Below are positions 1 to 8,916 of a stretch of 64,000 bases of DNA, one piece after another; the first letter of the stretch is position 1; every line of letters starts with the position of its first letter. The stretch comes from an uncultured Chryseobacterium sp. (GTDB taxonomy: Bacteria; Bacteroidota; Bacteroidia; Flavobacteriales; Weeksellaceae): positions 62,001 through 126,000 of the forward strand of contig CAJYLH010000012.1 of the NCBI GenBank assembly GCA_913775525.1, in the 5' to 3' direction. The translations under genes and the position numbers were made by a program. The notes beneath the pieces are model-generated. The model ran no database searches. It was not told the origin of the DNA and saw nothing but the letters and a program-made list of their open reading frames with translations.

Positions 1-1
1 T

Positions 2-100
2 GCAGCTTTTGCAGCCGGAGATATTACCATTCCGGTTTCCTGGCAGGAACTGGACAAAACCCTTACGCCTGCTTTCAGGGAAAGGATGAAATTTAAATAA
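2..100 (+). CDS. 3' end of an unidentified protein
   Basis: An open frame runs in from the left edge and ends with TAA at 98-100. The last 32 residues include ITIPVSWQELD and close with RERMKFK. It has normal codon use for the window and is followed 5 nt later by a clear terminator hairpin, so it is the true end of a gene. Too little is visible to name the family, and I do not recognise it. Confidence 0.6.
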   Translation, partial: AAFAAGDITIPVSWQELDKTLTPAFRERMKFK

Positions 101-105
101 TATTT

Positions 106-132
106 AATGCTTCCCTTACGGAAGCATTTTTT
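106..132 (+). terminator. Rho-independent terminator after the left-edge gene
   Basis: A perfect 9-bp stem, AATGCTTCC (106-114) with GGAAGCATT (120-128), has a 5-nt loop and runs directly into T residues. The T-rich tail merges with the -7 box of the next gene. Confidence 0.8.
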
Positions 133-139
133 ATTTTTG
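132..139 (+). promoter_or_regulatory. -7 box TATTTTTG for the lipid kinase gene
   Basis: TATTTTTG matches the Bacteroidota -7 consensus TAnnTTTG. It ends only 6 nt before the ATG at 145, so the transcript would start at or next to the start codon. Confidence 0.6.
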
Positions 140-144
140 TGACC

Positions 145-996
145 ATGGAAAATGTCGCTTTCATCATCAATCCTTTTTCTGCCAAAGGAAACTACCAGCC
201 GTTTCTCAATGCGCTGAAAGCTAAGGTTAAAGATCCCTTATACTATATTTCAGATTCCATTGCCGGGACCCATGATTTTATACAGGAACACTTCAGCCAT
301 GTGGATATTTTTGTCGCGGTAGGAGGGGACGGGACTATTTCCACCGTAGCAAAGTATCTGATCGGTACTTCCAGGATCCTCGGAATTTTTCCTGCCGGTT
401 CCGGAAACGGATTTTCAAATGAAACCAATTTCGGAAAAAACCTGGATGAGCTCATCGGTAAACTGCGGGCCGGAAAATCAAGGAAGATCGATACTTTTAC
501 GGTAAATGACAGGCTTTCCATTAACGTTTCAGGGACGGGCTTTGACGGAAAGGTGGTTAAGGAGTTTGAGAAAACCACACGTGGCTTTAAAAATTATATC
601 AAAGTGTCCATGAAGACGTTTTTCAGCTACAAGCCGATCAAGGTTAAATTTTTCGATGAGAAATACCAGAAGTACAACGGTAAGTACCTGATGCTGAATA
701 TTGCCAATACCCGACAGTTCGGGAATAAGGCCTATATTGCGCCGCACGCAAGCAAAAGTGACGGGCTCGTGGATATGGTGCTGGTAAAAAAGTTTCCGTT
801 CACCTATTCGCCGCTGTTTGCGTTCCGGATGTTTACCAAAAAGCTCAGGGATGATGATTATATCACCTATATTCCCGTTTCTGAGATTGAATTTAAAGTG
901 AATACCAAAAACTGGCACCTGGACGGGGAATTCAACAAAATAAAATCTCCGATACATGTCAAAGTCCAGCCGGCCAGCCTGAATATCCTGATCTGA
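145..996 (+). CDS. Diacylglycerol kinase family lipid kinase (YegS/DagK type)
   Basis: Predicted cytoplasmic or membrane-peripheral kinase that phosphorylates a lipid such as diacylglycerol. The N-terminal half carries the catalytic-domain signature VGGDGT followed by PAGSGNGF, and the C-terminal half has the beta-rich domain of the YegS family, with DGLVDMV and HLDGE. About 283 residues is normal for the family. I chose ATG 145 rather than the in-frame GTG at 139, because the GTG overlaps the -7 box and would lie upstream of the transcript start. It is monocistronic: the next gene is on the other strand and ends 3 nt away. The lipid substrate cannot be read from sequence. Confidence 0.9.
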   Translation: MENVAFIINPFSAKGNYQPFLNALKAKVKDPLYYISDSIAGTHDFIQEHFSHVDIFVAVGGDGTISTVAKYLIGTSRILGIFPAGSGNGFSNETNFGKNLDELIGKLRAGKSRKIDTFTVNDRLSINVSGTGFDGKVVKEFEKTTRGFKNYIKVSMKTFFSYKPIKVKFFDEKYQKYNGKYLMLNIANTRQFGNKAYIAPHASKSDGLVDMVLVKKFPFTYSPLFAFRMFTKKLRDDDYITYIPVSEIEFKVNTKNWHLDGEFNKIKSPIHVKVQPASLNILI

Positions 997-998
997 GA

Positions 999-1454
999 TT
1001 ATAATGCCTGATGAAGCGCAATACGGTTTCCTTCGCTGTCTTCAAATTCTGCGACGGCAAAACCATGTTTTTCATTAACAGTTTTAGGATAAAGGATTTT
1101 TCCTCCTTTCTCCAGGACTTTTTCTAATGTAAGATCAATGTCCTAGGTCCTGAAATAAAGGATAACACCCTTTCGGGTGGGCTGGTACACATCGCCTTTA
1201 GCCAGTGCTCCGGAAATCCCGCTGCCGGTTTCTTCAAACGGGAACAGCAACATTTCATAATCATCAATCACTTCTTTTTCAAACCTGAAGCCAAATACAT
1301 GGCTGTAAAACTTTTGGGCCCTTTCCGGATCTGTGACAGGAATTTCAAAGTATACCACAGGATTGTTTTCTTTCATGATCTTATTGGTGTTTTGGGTACA
1401 GGACATAAGCAAGATACAAATCACGTATAACAGCTGCCTGATGTATTGATGCAT
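999..1454 (-). pseudogene. VOC (glyoxalase-like) lipoprotein gene interrupted by an in-frame TAG
   Basis: The frame starts with a lipoprotein signal (ILLMSC lipobox, residues ~14-19) and continues into a VOC/glyoxalase fold (PVVYFEIPVTDPERAQKFY). TAG at 1143-1145 stops it after 103 residues. The same frame then continues uninterrupted for 47 further codons that are plainly the VOC C-terminus (HGFAVAEFEDSEGNRIALH) to TAA at 999-1001. There is no frameshift: one codon has changed. TAG serves as an ordinary stop for genes ending at 5639 and 6475, so recoding is unlikely. It lies 15 nt downstream of dctA on the same strand and may be cotranscribed. Either a recent nonsense mutation or a base-call error would explain it. 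Confidence 0.75.
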
Positions 1455-1469
1455 TTCAACAGTAATTAA

Positions 1470-2756
1470 TTATACCTCCAGTTTTTCCTCAACCTTATGA
1501 GGGTTATTAAGGCAGTACTGCAACTGCTCTCTATCCAGCTGCTTCTCCCAGTTGGCCACCACAACCGTTGCTACGGAATTTCCGATCACATTCGTCAGCG
1601 CTCTGCATTCGCTCATGAATTTATCGATGCCCAGGATCAGGGTCATTCCCGCCAGGGGAATTTCCGGAACAACGGCCAGCGTTGCCGCTAACGTAACGAA
1701 TCCGGCACCTGTAACGCCTGCCGCGCCTTTTGAGCTCAGCATTGCTACCAGAAGCAGCAGCAATTGTTTTTCCAAAGGCAGGTGGATGTTCAGCGCCTGG
1801 GCAATAAACAGGGAGGCCAGCGTCATATAAATATTGGTACCATCCAGGTTGAAGGAATATCCGGTAGGCACAACCAATCCTACAATGGCTTTTGAACAGC
1901 CTGCTTTTTCCAGTTTTTCCATGATTCCCGGTAAAGCGGATTCTGATGAGCTGGTTCCCAGCACCAGCAAAAGCTCTTCTTTAAGGAAATACATCAGCTT
2001 GAAGATATTAAAGCCGTTATAAAGGGCAACGGAACCCAGCACAATCACGATAAACAGGATGGAAGTAATATAGAATGTGCCCACCAGGAAAATAAGGTTC
2101 AGCACAGAATGAAGCCCATATTTCCCGATGGTGAAAGCCATGGCCCCGAAAGCCCCGATAGGCGCGAGCTTCATCAGCATATGCACGATTTTGAAGACCG
2201 GAGCAGACAGGTCCTGCAGGAATTCGGTGACTTTAGCACTTTTTTCTTTGGTCAGGACCAGGGCCACACCCATAAGGATGGCTACCAAAAGCACCTGCAG
2301 GATGTTTTCACCGACCAGCGGACTAAACAGGGTTTCCGGGATAATATTCATGATGAACCCCGTGAGAGTAGATTCGTGTGCCTTCTGCTGGTACTGCGAA
2401 ACATCCCCGGAAAGTGTGGCCGGATTAACATTCAGTCCATGCCCCGGATGCAGAAGATTACCTACGACAAGTCCGATGATCAGTGCCAGGGTTGAGAAGG
2501 TAATGAAATAGATCATTGCCTTCATGGCAATTCTCCCGACTTTCTTAAGATCGGTCATATGCGCAATCCCGAGCGTAAGGGTAATGAAAATCACCGGAGC
2601 AATGATCATTTTCACCAGCCGGATGAAACCGTCGCCTAAAGGCTTCATTTTTTCACCCAGTTCGGGGTAAAACCTCCCTAGAAGGATTCCTGCAATGATG
2701 GCTACAACAACCTGGAAATAGATCTGCCGGTAAAATTTCTTCGTCTTCAAAATCAA
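1470..2756 (-). CDS. dctA: Dicarboxylate/amino acid:cation symporter (DAACS family)
   Basis: Inner-membrane sodium- or proton-coupled uptake carrier of the GltP/DctA family, 428 residues, the usual length. Seen directly: the serine-rich hairpin [11 protein letters not shown], the substrate/cation-binding [10 protein letters not shown] segment, and the late [13 protein letters not shown] segment that binds the acidic substrate. About eight hydrophobic segments are visible. Substrate is probably a C4-dicarboxylate or glutamate/aspartate, which sequence alone does not separate. The broken VOC gene follows 15 nt downstream. No exact TAnnTTTG box is seen upstream. Confidence 0.92.
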   Translation of the reverse strand: MILKTKKFYRQIYFQVVVAIIAGILLGRFYPELGEKMKPLGDGFIRLVKMIIAPVIFITLTLGIAHMTDLKKVGRIAMKAMIYFITFSTLALIIGLVVGNLLHPGHGLNVNPATLSGDVSQYQQKAHESTLTGFIMNIIPETLFSPLVGENILQVLLVAILMGVALVLTKEKSAKVTEFLQDLSAPVFKIVHMLMKLAPIGAFGAMAFTIGKYGLHSVLNLIFLVGTFYITSILFIVIVLGSVALYNGFNIFKLMYFLKEELLLVLGTSSSESALPGIMEKLEKAGCSKAIVGLVVPTGYSFNLDGTNIYMTLASLFIAQALNIHLPLEKQLLLLLVAMLSSKGAAGVTGAGFVTLAATLAVVPEIPLAGMTLILGIDKFMSECRALTNVIGNSVATVVVANWEKQLDREQLQYCLNNPHKVEEKLEV

Positions 2757-2816
2757 TCTTTAAATGTTCAGGACCGGAAATTAAGAAAATAAATCTGAAG
2801 TATAATAACAGTCAGC

Positions 2817-2851
2817 AAAAGTTTCGGCGGGGCTGAAAGCCCCGCCGAAAC
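2817..2851 (-). terminator. Terminator of ggt
   Basis: A perfect 14-bp stem (2821-2834 with 2838-2851) with a 3-nt loop. It is GC-rich, and read on the minus strand it runs into TTTT at 2820-2817. It lies about 50 nt beyond the ggt stop codon. Confidence 0.88.
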
Positions 2852-2899
2852 ATATAATGTTTAAAACGATGTTAAAAACGCCTACTCATGAGACCGTCA

Positions 2900-4585
2900 T
2901 CATTCTATGGCTACGGAATCATCGCCCCTGCCGTCTGCTACAGCCTGGATATTCCCGTTGTCATCCCGGATGATCATTTCGGTTTTTCCGATCTGTTTGA
3001 CTTTTTCAAAAGTGTAATTCTTCGTCTTCAATTCCGCTATAGTGCTTTCAGGGAAGTTTTCTTCCACCTTTATCGTTTCAGGCAGCCATTGCTGATGGAA
3101 TTTCGGGGCATTAACGGAAATATTCGCGTTTTGCCTGAAATCAACCACATTGACAATCGACTGGTATACTGAAGTTGGAATCGTTGTTCCTCCGGGCGTT
3201 CCCACAACCATATACGGTTTCCCGTTCTTAAGAAGGATTGTAGGCGTCATGGAGGACAGCATTCTCTTGTTAGGCTGTATGGAATTGGCTTCACCGCCTA
3301 CGGCACCGAACATGTTCGGTACACCGGGTTTGATGGAAAAGTCATCCATTTCATTGTTGAGGAAGAATCCGGCTCCGGATACCACTACCTTGCTCCCATA
3401 ATAGCCGTTAAGCGTTGTGGTGACAGAAGCTGCATTGCCGTCTTTGTCCAGCACGGAGATATGGGTCGTCTGCGTCGATTCTTTGGGCTGGGCAATGATT
3501 TTGCCAACTTCAGAGCTTGGGGTTGCTTTATCAAAGCTGAAGCTTTTCCACCGGCCCTTCAGGTACTCATCTGAGATCAGGTAGTTGGTTTTATCCTGAA
3601 TAAAATCCGGGTCACCCATATATTCGGCACGGTCTGCAAAAGCCCTTCGTTCTGCTTCTGCCATAATCTGCACAGCCTTTGCAGAGTTCTGCTGGTATTG
3701 CTCAAGGTTTTCAAAGCTTGCCATTCTGAGCATCTGGGCCAGTAGAAGCCCGCCGCTTGACGGCAGCGGCATAGACACTACATGGTTGCCTTTATAATCG
3801 AATTCAAGCGCCTTTCTTTCTGCAACTCTATAGTTTTTAAGGTCCTGCATGGTGATGATCCCGTTGCCCTTTTTCATTTCTGCAACGAGGAGGGCGGCTG
3901 TTTTACCTTCGTAAAAACCTTTGGCACCCAGTTTCTGGATCAGCTTTAAGGTTTCCGCCAATTCTTTCTGAATGAGGAGGTCTCCTGCTCTCCACGGGAC
4001 ATCCTTAACAAATGCATTGGCTGTCGTATTATGTTTTTTGAATGCATCCCTGTGCCTGTTGAGCATTTCCGCTTCCTGCTCCGTGATGGCGAATCCTTTT
4101 TCGGCTAAGTCAATTGACGGCTGGATGATCTTTTCCATCGGCAGCCTGCAGTATTTCAACGTGGCGAAAAAGCCTGCAACGCTTCCGGGAATGCCTACGG
4201 CAAGCCGTCCGTTCTGGGAAAGGTCGGTATTGGCTTTTCCTGTTTTATCCAGGTACATATCCCTCGATGCTTTCAGGGGAGCGGTTTCGCGGTAATCTAA
4301 GGTAAACTTTTCGCCATTGCTTTTAACGCCGACCAGAAATCCGCCGCCGCCGATATTGCCTGCCTGAGGATAGACCACGGCCAGTGCATACTGCGTGGCA
4401 ACTACCGCGTCATAGGCATTGCCGCCCATTTTCAGGATGCTGGCACCGGCCTCGCTGGCCAGCGGATGGGCGGAGACTACCACACCTTTGTTTTTTACTT
4501 TTACCTCCTTTACAATCGTAATGTCTGTGTACTGTGCTGAGAAATATTGCGTTATCAGTACCCCTATAATGATCAGCTTCTTCAT
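2900..4585 (-). CDS. ggt: Gamma-glutamyltransferase (glutathione hydrolase proenzyme)
   Basis: Periplasmic N-terminal-nucleophile hydrolase that cleaves the gamma-glutamyl bond of glutathione and related peptides. The 561-residue precursor starts with a signal peptide (cut near FSAQ, residue ~18). The TTHISVLD segment around residue 373 is where family members self-cleave, its first Thr becoming the nucleophile of the small subunit. The substrate-binding arginine appears in DYRETAP and the oxyanion/glycine loop in PSSGG and GTPGGT. Full length with all motifs intact. Monocistronic and closed by a strong terminator; divergent from the epimerase gene at 4674. Confidence 0.95.
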   Translation of the reverse strand: MKKLIIIGVLITQYFSAQYTDITIVKEVKVKNKGVVVSAHPLASEAGASILKMGGNAYDAVVATQYALAVVYPQAGNIGGGGFLVGVKSNGEKFTLDYRETAPLKASRDMYLDKTGKANTDLSQNGRLAVGIPGSVAGFFATLKYCRLPMEKIIQPSIDLAEKGFAITEQEAEMLNRHRDAFKKHNTTANAFVKDVPWRAGDLLIQKELAETLKLIQKLGAKGFYEGKTAALLVAEMKKGNGIITMQDLKNYRVAERKALEFDYKGNHVVSMPLPSSGGLLLAQMLRMASFENLEQYQQNSAKAVQIMAEAERRAFADRAEYMGDPDFIQDKTNYLISDEYLKGRWKSFSFDKATPSSEVGKIIAQPKESTQTTHISVLDKDGNAASVTTTLNGYYGSKVVVSGAGFFLNNEMDDFSIKPGVPNMFGAVGGEANSIQPNKRMLSSMTPTILLKNGKPYMVVGTPGGTTIPTSVYQSIVNVVDFRQNANISVNAPKFHQQWLPETIKVEENFPESTIAELKTKNYTFEKVKQIGKTEMIIRDDNGNIQAVADGRGDDSVAIE

Positions 4586-4641
4586 GATAAAAAATATACC
4601 CGAATTTACAATTTTGTTTTTGAATAGGGGGGTAAAATCTT

Positions 4642-4649
4642 TATTTTTG
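4642..4649 (+). promoter_or_regulatory. -7 box TATTTTTG for the epimerase gene
   Basis: Exact TAnnTTTG match, 24 nt before the ATG at 4674, in the ggt/epimerase divergent region. It shows that transcription starts near 4655, ruling out the longer frame that opens at 4419. Confidence 0.7.
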
Positions 4650-4673
4650 CTTCAATCAACTAAAAAGAAAACA

Positions 4674-5639
4674 ATGGAATCCTATACGGAAAAAATCCTG
4701 ATTACGGGTGCTTTGGGCCAGATCGGCACAGAGCTTACCAACCGCCTGGTTGAAATTCACGGCGCAGACAATGTAGTAGCTTCAGGTCTTGATAAATGGC
4801 AGGAGGGGATCAGTTCGGCAGGTCATTATGAGAGACTGGATGTGACCAATACAAAATTGGTGAGGCAAGTCATCAAAGATTATGAAATCACTACGGTATA
4901 CCATCTGGCATCCCTGCTGTCAGGAACTTCGGAAAAACAGCCGCTGTTTGCATGGAAGCTGAACCTGGAGCCCCTTATTGACTTTTGTGAAATGGCGAAG
5001 GAAGGGCTTATCAAAAAGATTTTCTGGCCCAGCTCTATAGCGGTCTTCGGAAAAGGGATTCCAAAAGAAAATGTGGGGCAGGAGGTTGTGCTGAATCCTA
5101 CTACTGTTTATGGGATCTCCAAAATGGCAGGAGAGAAGTGGTGCGAATATTACTTCGATAAATGCGGAGTTGATGTAAGAAGCATCAGGTACCCCGGATT
5201 GATTTCCTGGAAGACTCCGGCAGGCGGCGGAACTACGGATTATGCTGTGGAGATTTTCTACAAAGCTATAGAAGACGGAAGATACACCAGCTTTATTTCT
5301 GAGAACACAGCCATGCCGATGCTGTATATGGATGATGCTATTGAGGCTACCCTGAAATTGATGGATGCTCCTAAGGAGAGCCTGACGGTCCGTTCATCTT
5401 ACAACCTGGGTGGAATGTCTTTTACTCCGAAACAGCTGGCTGAGGAAATCAAAAAAGAAATCCCGGAATTTGAGATCAGCTATGAGCCGGATTTCAGACA
5501 GGCCATTGCAGATTCATGGCCGGCTTCCATTGATGATTCCACGGCAAAAAACGACTGGAAACTTTCTTATAATTTTGGAATTTCCGAAATGACTCAGGAC
5601 ATGATTAAAAATCTGAGAACAAAATTAGGTAAAAATTAG
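4674..5639 (+). CDS. NAD-dependent epimerase/dehydratase family protein (L-threonine 3-dehydrogenase-like)
   Basis: Extended short-chain dehydrogenase of 321 residues. The N-terminal Rossmann motif ITGALGQIGTEL binds NAD, and the catalytic Tyr-Lys pair is visible as YGISKMAGE (YxxxK). The sequence resembles the bacterial SDR-type L-threonine 3-dehydrogenases, which oxidise threonine to 2-amino-3-ketobutyrate, more than sugar epimerases: the SLLSGTSEKQP loop and C-terminal SWPASIDDSTAKNDW are typical. The start at 4674 is set by the -7 box at 4642 and by the position of the Rossmann motif. Monocistronic. Exact substrate not proven. Confidence 0.85.
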   Translation: MESYTEKILITGALGQIGTELTNRLVEIHGADNVVASGLDKWQEGISSAGHYERLDVTNTKLVRQVIKDYEITTVYHLASLLSGTSEKQPLFAWKLNLEPLIDFCEMAKEGLIKKIFWPSSIAVFGKGIPKENVGQEVVLNPTTVYGISKMAGEKWCEYYFDKCGVDVRSIRYPGLISWKTPAGGGTTDYAVEIFYKAIEDGRYTSFISENTAMPMLYMDDAIEATLKLMDAPKESLTVRSSYNLGGMSFTPKQLAEEIKKEIPEFEISYEPDFRQAIADSWPASIDDSTAKNDWKLSYNFGISEMTQDMIKNLRTKLGKN

Positions 5640-5722
5640 TGCTTTAATTTTAACTTTAAATTGAATTAATTTTAACATCTGATTTTTAATAGATTATAAT
5701 GATTATCTAGAATTATATTTAA

Positions 5723-6475
5723 ATGATATTATTGACTTTTAACATCGTTACAATTGAAGCCTCCTGTCAAAATGGAAATGAAATCTCTGATGAACTGAGG
5801 TTGAATATAACCATAGATAATACCAAAGCCATACTCAGGATTTTAGATCTTCACGATGTAAAAGCCAGTTTCTTTATTGAAGTTTCCATCATTGGAAAAC
5901 TCAAAAACCTTATCAAAGCAATTTCATCCCAAGGGCATGAAATTGCTTTTTATGGTAGGGATTCTACTGTCGAAAATATTGAAGAAACCAAGAAAGAAGC
6001 AGAAGCTTTCCTGGAGAAACAGATCCGGGGAATCCGTCAGAAAGATGTGATGATCCCTTCAGAAACTCTGAAAATGATGGGTTTTAATTACATATCAAGA
6101 ATCGATCATGCCCACGTGCTTTTTCCCTTCAAACGATTAAAGACTACCACGAAGATCATTGAAGAAGATGGGTTAAGTATTATTCCCGAAAGTATTTCTC
6201 CTTACAGCCAATTGCCCTACAATGATTTTATTTTCCAGTTCCTGCCGGTGAAGTACTATCAGAATATGGTCTTTGAAACTCTTAAAAACGATGACTTTGT
6301 TCTAATCTACCTGGAGTCATGGCAGTTTACAGACCTGAAGAAGCACCACTTTTCTGTCCCTTTCTACCGGCGGCTGAATGCAGGCAAAAAAATGGAGGAC
6401 AAACTGGATGCCCTCCTTAGCTGGATCAATGAAAAAGAACTGGCTACTTCCCGTGTCAAGGATTATATTTTTTAG
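5723..6475 (+). CDS. Polysaccharide deacetylase (NodB-fold) homologue with lost catalytic residues
   Basis: The 250-residue protein follows the layout of the NodB-fold deacetylases linked to exosortase loci: an initial LTF strand, a helix with SFFIEVSIIGK, then QGHEIAFYG, and a late PESISPYS segment. Active enzymes have TFDDG or SFDVE after the first strand and H-x3-H in the GHEIxSHG strand. Here these read LTFNIVTIE and GHEIAFYGRDS, so the metal-binding Asp and His residues are missing. It is probably a non-catalytic relative. No signal peptide is evident. It stands alone, not in a polysaccharide operon. The upstream TATATTTA (5712-5719) is one base off the -7 consensus. Confidence 0.65.
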   Translation: MILLTFNIVTIEASCQNGNEISDELRLNITIDNTKAILRILDLHDVKASFFIEVSIIGKLKNLIKAISSQGHEIAFYGRDSTVENIEETKKEAEAFLEKQIRGIRQKDVMIPSETLKMMGFNYISRIDHAHVLFPFKRLKTTTKIIEEDGLSIIPESISPYSQLPYNDFIFQFLPVKYYQNMVFETLKNDDFVLIYLESWQFTDLKKHHFSVPFYRRLNAGKKMEDKLDALLSWINEKELATSRVKDYIF

Positions 6476-6490
6476 ATATCAGATATCATA
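6474..6490. repeat. Short GATATCA heptad pair
   Basis: Two consecutive copies of GATATCA directly after the stop codon at 6475. This is the reverse complement of the TGATATC heptad that builds the longer arrays near 57.4 kb and 61.1 kb. Confidence 0.55.
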
Positions 6491-6502
6491 CTGCGCATAT
6501 TC

Positions 6503-7708
6503 TTAACTAAGTTCAAAAAGCGTTATTTCAGGTAAAACACCCACTCTTCCAGGGTAACCCAACACGCCGAAACCTCGGTTCACATACAGCATTTTGCCCT
6601 CGCTTTCATACAGGTCAGCCCATTTCGGATAGCGGTACTGTACAGGTGACCATTTGATGTTTTTAAGATCAAGCCCGAACTGCATGCCGTGGGTATGGCC
6701 GGAAAGCGTGAGCTGGACATTTCCAGGATGTTTTTTAACCACGTAATCGAAATGGGTAGGGTCATGGCTCATCAGGATTTTAGCAGCGGATTCCGGGACG
6801 TTTTTAAGGGCTTTATCAAGATCTCCGAACTGCGGGAACGGTTTGAGTCCCCAGTTGTCTACCCCGAGGATGTACAGCTGTTCGCCGTTTTTCTCAATAA
6901 TTCGGTGTTCGTTGCGCAGCATTTCAAAGCCGGCTTCTTTTTCATATTCGATCAGTGTTTCCAGGTTTTTCCTTTTTGCATCCAGAGAGTTCCAGGTAAC
7001 GTAGTCTGCATAATCATGGTTTCCCAGCACGGCAAACTTACCGTCGTTAGCTTTGATTGTTGAAAACAAAGGGATGAACGGCTTGAATTCCTCTGCGACA
7101 TTGTTCACCATGTCTCCGGTAAACAGCACCAGATCAGGTTTCTGTTCATTGATCAGGTGGATGGCATGTTCGAGTCTTGAAGGATCGGAGAAGCTTCCGC
7201 TGTGGACATCCGAAATCTGAACGATCTTATATCCCCTGAAACTTTCGGGCAGGTTTTTTATTTTGACCTTTACTTTTCTTACTCTGTGCCGGTATTTCCC
7301 GAAGGTGATCCCGTCAATGAACAATGCCGAAAGCACACCGCCGAGTCCCAGTCCCAAAAGGCTTAAAAACTTCCTTCTTTCCGGGAAAAGATGCTCATCC
7401 GGTTTTGCAAGGCCGATGAGATAGGTTCCGGTACGGAAGATATCATCAATCAGCAGGAATAAGACAACGAATATTTTAGGCAGGATCGCCACTAGGAACA
7501 GCGACATCATCAGATGGATTCTGAAAGGATTTCTTTCCGAACGCTGGAAATGAGTGATCTCGTACGCAAACACGCCATAGATGGCCAAAGAGACAATCCA
7601 GTACCCGAGCCTGAGCCAGAAGTTGTCCGTAAGGGTCCTTACTGCCTGATAAACATAAATTTCCAGGACCAGGAAAACCGTCGCTATAAGTAAAAAATTC
7701 TTTTGCAT
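6503..7708 (-). CDS. Membrane-anchored metallophosphoesterase (YkuE/YaeI-like)
   Basis: 401 residues with about four hydrophobic segments in the first 130 residues, then a calcineurin-like phosphoesterase domain. All metal-binding motifs are visible in order: ISDVHSGS (DxH), FTGDMVNN (GD), LGNHDYAD (GNHD), MSHDPTHF and SGHTHGMQ (GHTH). Relatives include the UDP-2,3-diacylglucosamine-type and YkuE phosphatases, so a lipid or cell-envelope substrate is plausible but not shown. It follows the KAS III gene on the same strand after a terminator, so it is probably transcribed on its own. Confidence 0.88.
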   Translation of the reverse strand: MQKNFLLIATVFLVLEIYVYQAVRTLTDNFWLRLGYWIVSLAIYGVFAYEITHFQRSERNPFRIHLMMSLFLVAILPKIFVVLFLLIDDIFRTGTYLIGLAKPDEHLFPERRKFLSLLGLGLGGVLSALFIDGITFGKYRHRVRKVKVKIKNLPESFRGYKIVQISDVHSGSFSDPSRLEHAIHLINEQKPDLVLFTGDMVNNVAEEFKPFIPLFSTIKANDGKFAVLGNHDYADYVTWNSLDAKRKNLETLIEYEKEAGFEMLRNEHRIIEKNGEQLYILGVDNWGLKPFPQFGDLDKALKNVPESAAKILMSHDPTHFDYVVKKHPGNVQLTLSGHTHGMQFGLDLKNIKWSPVQYRYPKWADLYESEGKMLYVNRGFGVLGYPGRVGVLPEITLFELS

Positions 7709-7718
7709 AAGGTGGTTT

Positions 7719-7750
7719 AAAAAAGCACAAAGAATAACTTCCCTGTGCTT
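7719..7750 (-). terminator. Terminator of the KAS III gene
   Basis: On the minus strand AAGCACA (7750-7744) pairs with TGTGCTT (7729-7723), followed by a run of six T. It sits 28 nt past the KAS III stop codon and just before the metallophosphoesterase start. Confidence 0.7.
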
Positions 7751-7777
7751 CTGAATTTATTAATGTTAAATGATAAC

Positions 7778-8845
7778 TTAAGGAAATCGGTAAACAATAG
7801 CATTGATGTTCATTCCGGCTCCCACCGAAGTCATCACAATGTTCCCTTTATCTTTAAACGTTTGACCCTCCATTTTTCCTTTAACGATAAGATCAAACAT
7901 GGTAGGAATGGTGGCTACTGATGAATTTCCGAACTCCTGGATCGTCATCGGGGAGATGCTGTGGTCGTATTCTTTGATGTCATACAGCTTATGAAGCCTT
8001 TCGATCATGGCATAGTCCATTTTGGCATTCGCCTGGTGGATCAGGATCTTATCAATATCCGTGATGGAAAGTTCTGCATCATCAATGGTTTCCTTAATGG
8101 CTACAGGGACGTTTTTAAGCGCGTACTCGTAGATTTTTCTTCCCTGCATTCTTACGAACAGCCTGGTCTGGTCGGATTCTTTATTGATGGAAGGCCCGTT
8201 GGCCAGGTAATCCAGCTCAGGTCCGTTATCACAGATGGTATTATGGGCAATAATCCCTACATTTTCCTGCTCCGTAGCCTGAACCACAACCGCACCAGCT
8301 CCATCGGCAAAAATCATTCTGTTCCTGTCATGAGGATCGGTTACACGGCTTAATGTTTCACCACCGATCACTAAGATTGTTTTAGCGGTTTTGGCTTTGA
8401 TGAGGGTATCGGCCAGGATCATGGCTTCCACCCATCCCGGACATCCGAAGAGCATGTCGTACGTAACGCATTTTCTGTTCCGGATTCCAAGTTTGTTTTT
8501 GACTCTTGCAGCCATGGTCGGCATGAAATCGGCATACCCGTGAGGCGTAACTTCTCCGAAATTGCTGGCATAAATAATATAATCCAGTTCTTCACCATCG
8601 ATGTTGGCATCTTCAAGTGCTTTTTTGGCCGCTTCGTAACCGATTTGCGAATTCGAAAGATCATCTTCTATGAATCTGCGGTTTTCGATTTCCGTAATTT
8701 CTACAAATTTTCCGATAGTTTCTGCAGCAGGTTTGTCAATCTTTATTCCGTCTTCCGTGTAAAACTCTGAATCTAAAAAGAAATCTCTACCAATAATTCG
8801 GCTGGGAATATAAGACCCGGAACCAATAATGATCGTATTCGGCAT
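7778..8845 (-). CDS. 3-oxoacyl-ACP synthase III family protein (KAS III / FabH-like)
   Basis: Thiolase-fold condensing enzyme of 355 residues. The catalytic triad is visible: Cys135 in LFGCPGW, His in LIHQANAK and Asn in EFGNSSVA. These are the residues that load an acyl group and condense it with malonyl-ACP. The N-terminus (IIGSGSYIPSRI) is longer than that of housekeeping FabH, with an insert near residues 20-45. It therefore belongs to the broader KAS III-like group that includes enzymes of aryl-polyene or resorcinol-type pathways; no such pathway genes lie beside it here. A -7 box is at 8872-8879. Specific substrate unknown. Confidence 0.85.
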   Translation of the reverse strand: MPNTIIIGSGSYIPSRIIGRDFFLDSEFYTEDGIKIDKPAAETIGKFVEITEIENRRFIEDDLSNSQIGYEAAKKALEDANIDGEELDYIIYASNFGEVTPHGYADFMPTMAARVKNKLGIRNRKCVTYDMLFGCPGWVEAMILADTLIKAKTAKTILVIGGETLSRVTDPHDRNRMIFADGAGAVVVQATEQENVGIIAHNTICDNGPELDYLANGPSINKESDQTRLFVRMQGRKIYEYALKNVPVAIKETIDDAELSITDIDKILIHQANAKMDYAMIERLHKLYDIKEYDHSISPMTIQEFGNSSVATIPTMFDLIVKGKMEGQTFKDKGNIVMTSVGAGMNINAIVYRFP

Positions 8846-8871
8846 TCGTTAATATGTTTTTTTTAAAAATG

Positions 8872-8879
8872 CAAAGTTA
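8872..8879 (-). promoter_or_regulatory. -7 box TAACTTTG for the KAS III gene
   Basis: Exact TAnnTTTG match on the minus strand, 27 nt before the start codon at 8845. Confidence 0.65.
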
Positions 8880-8916
8880 ATAATTAATCTTAATAAGAAA
8901 GAATTAAAAATATTAT

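Noticed and set aside
139-141. GTG start for the lipid kinase
   Set aside because: It overlaps the -7 box and would lie upstream of the transcript start; ATG 145 gives a normal N-terminus.
1143-1145. TAG as a recoded sense codon (selenocysteine/pyrrolysine-like or suppression)
   Set aside because: TAG ends two neighbouring genes normally, there is no recoding signal, and VOC proteins do not use such residues here. A nonsense mutation or read error is simpler.
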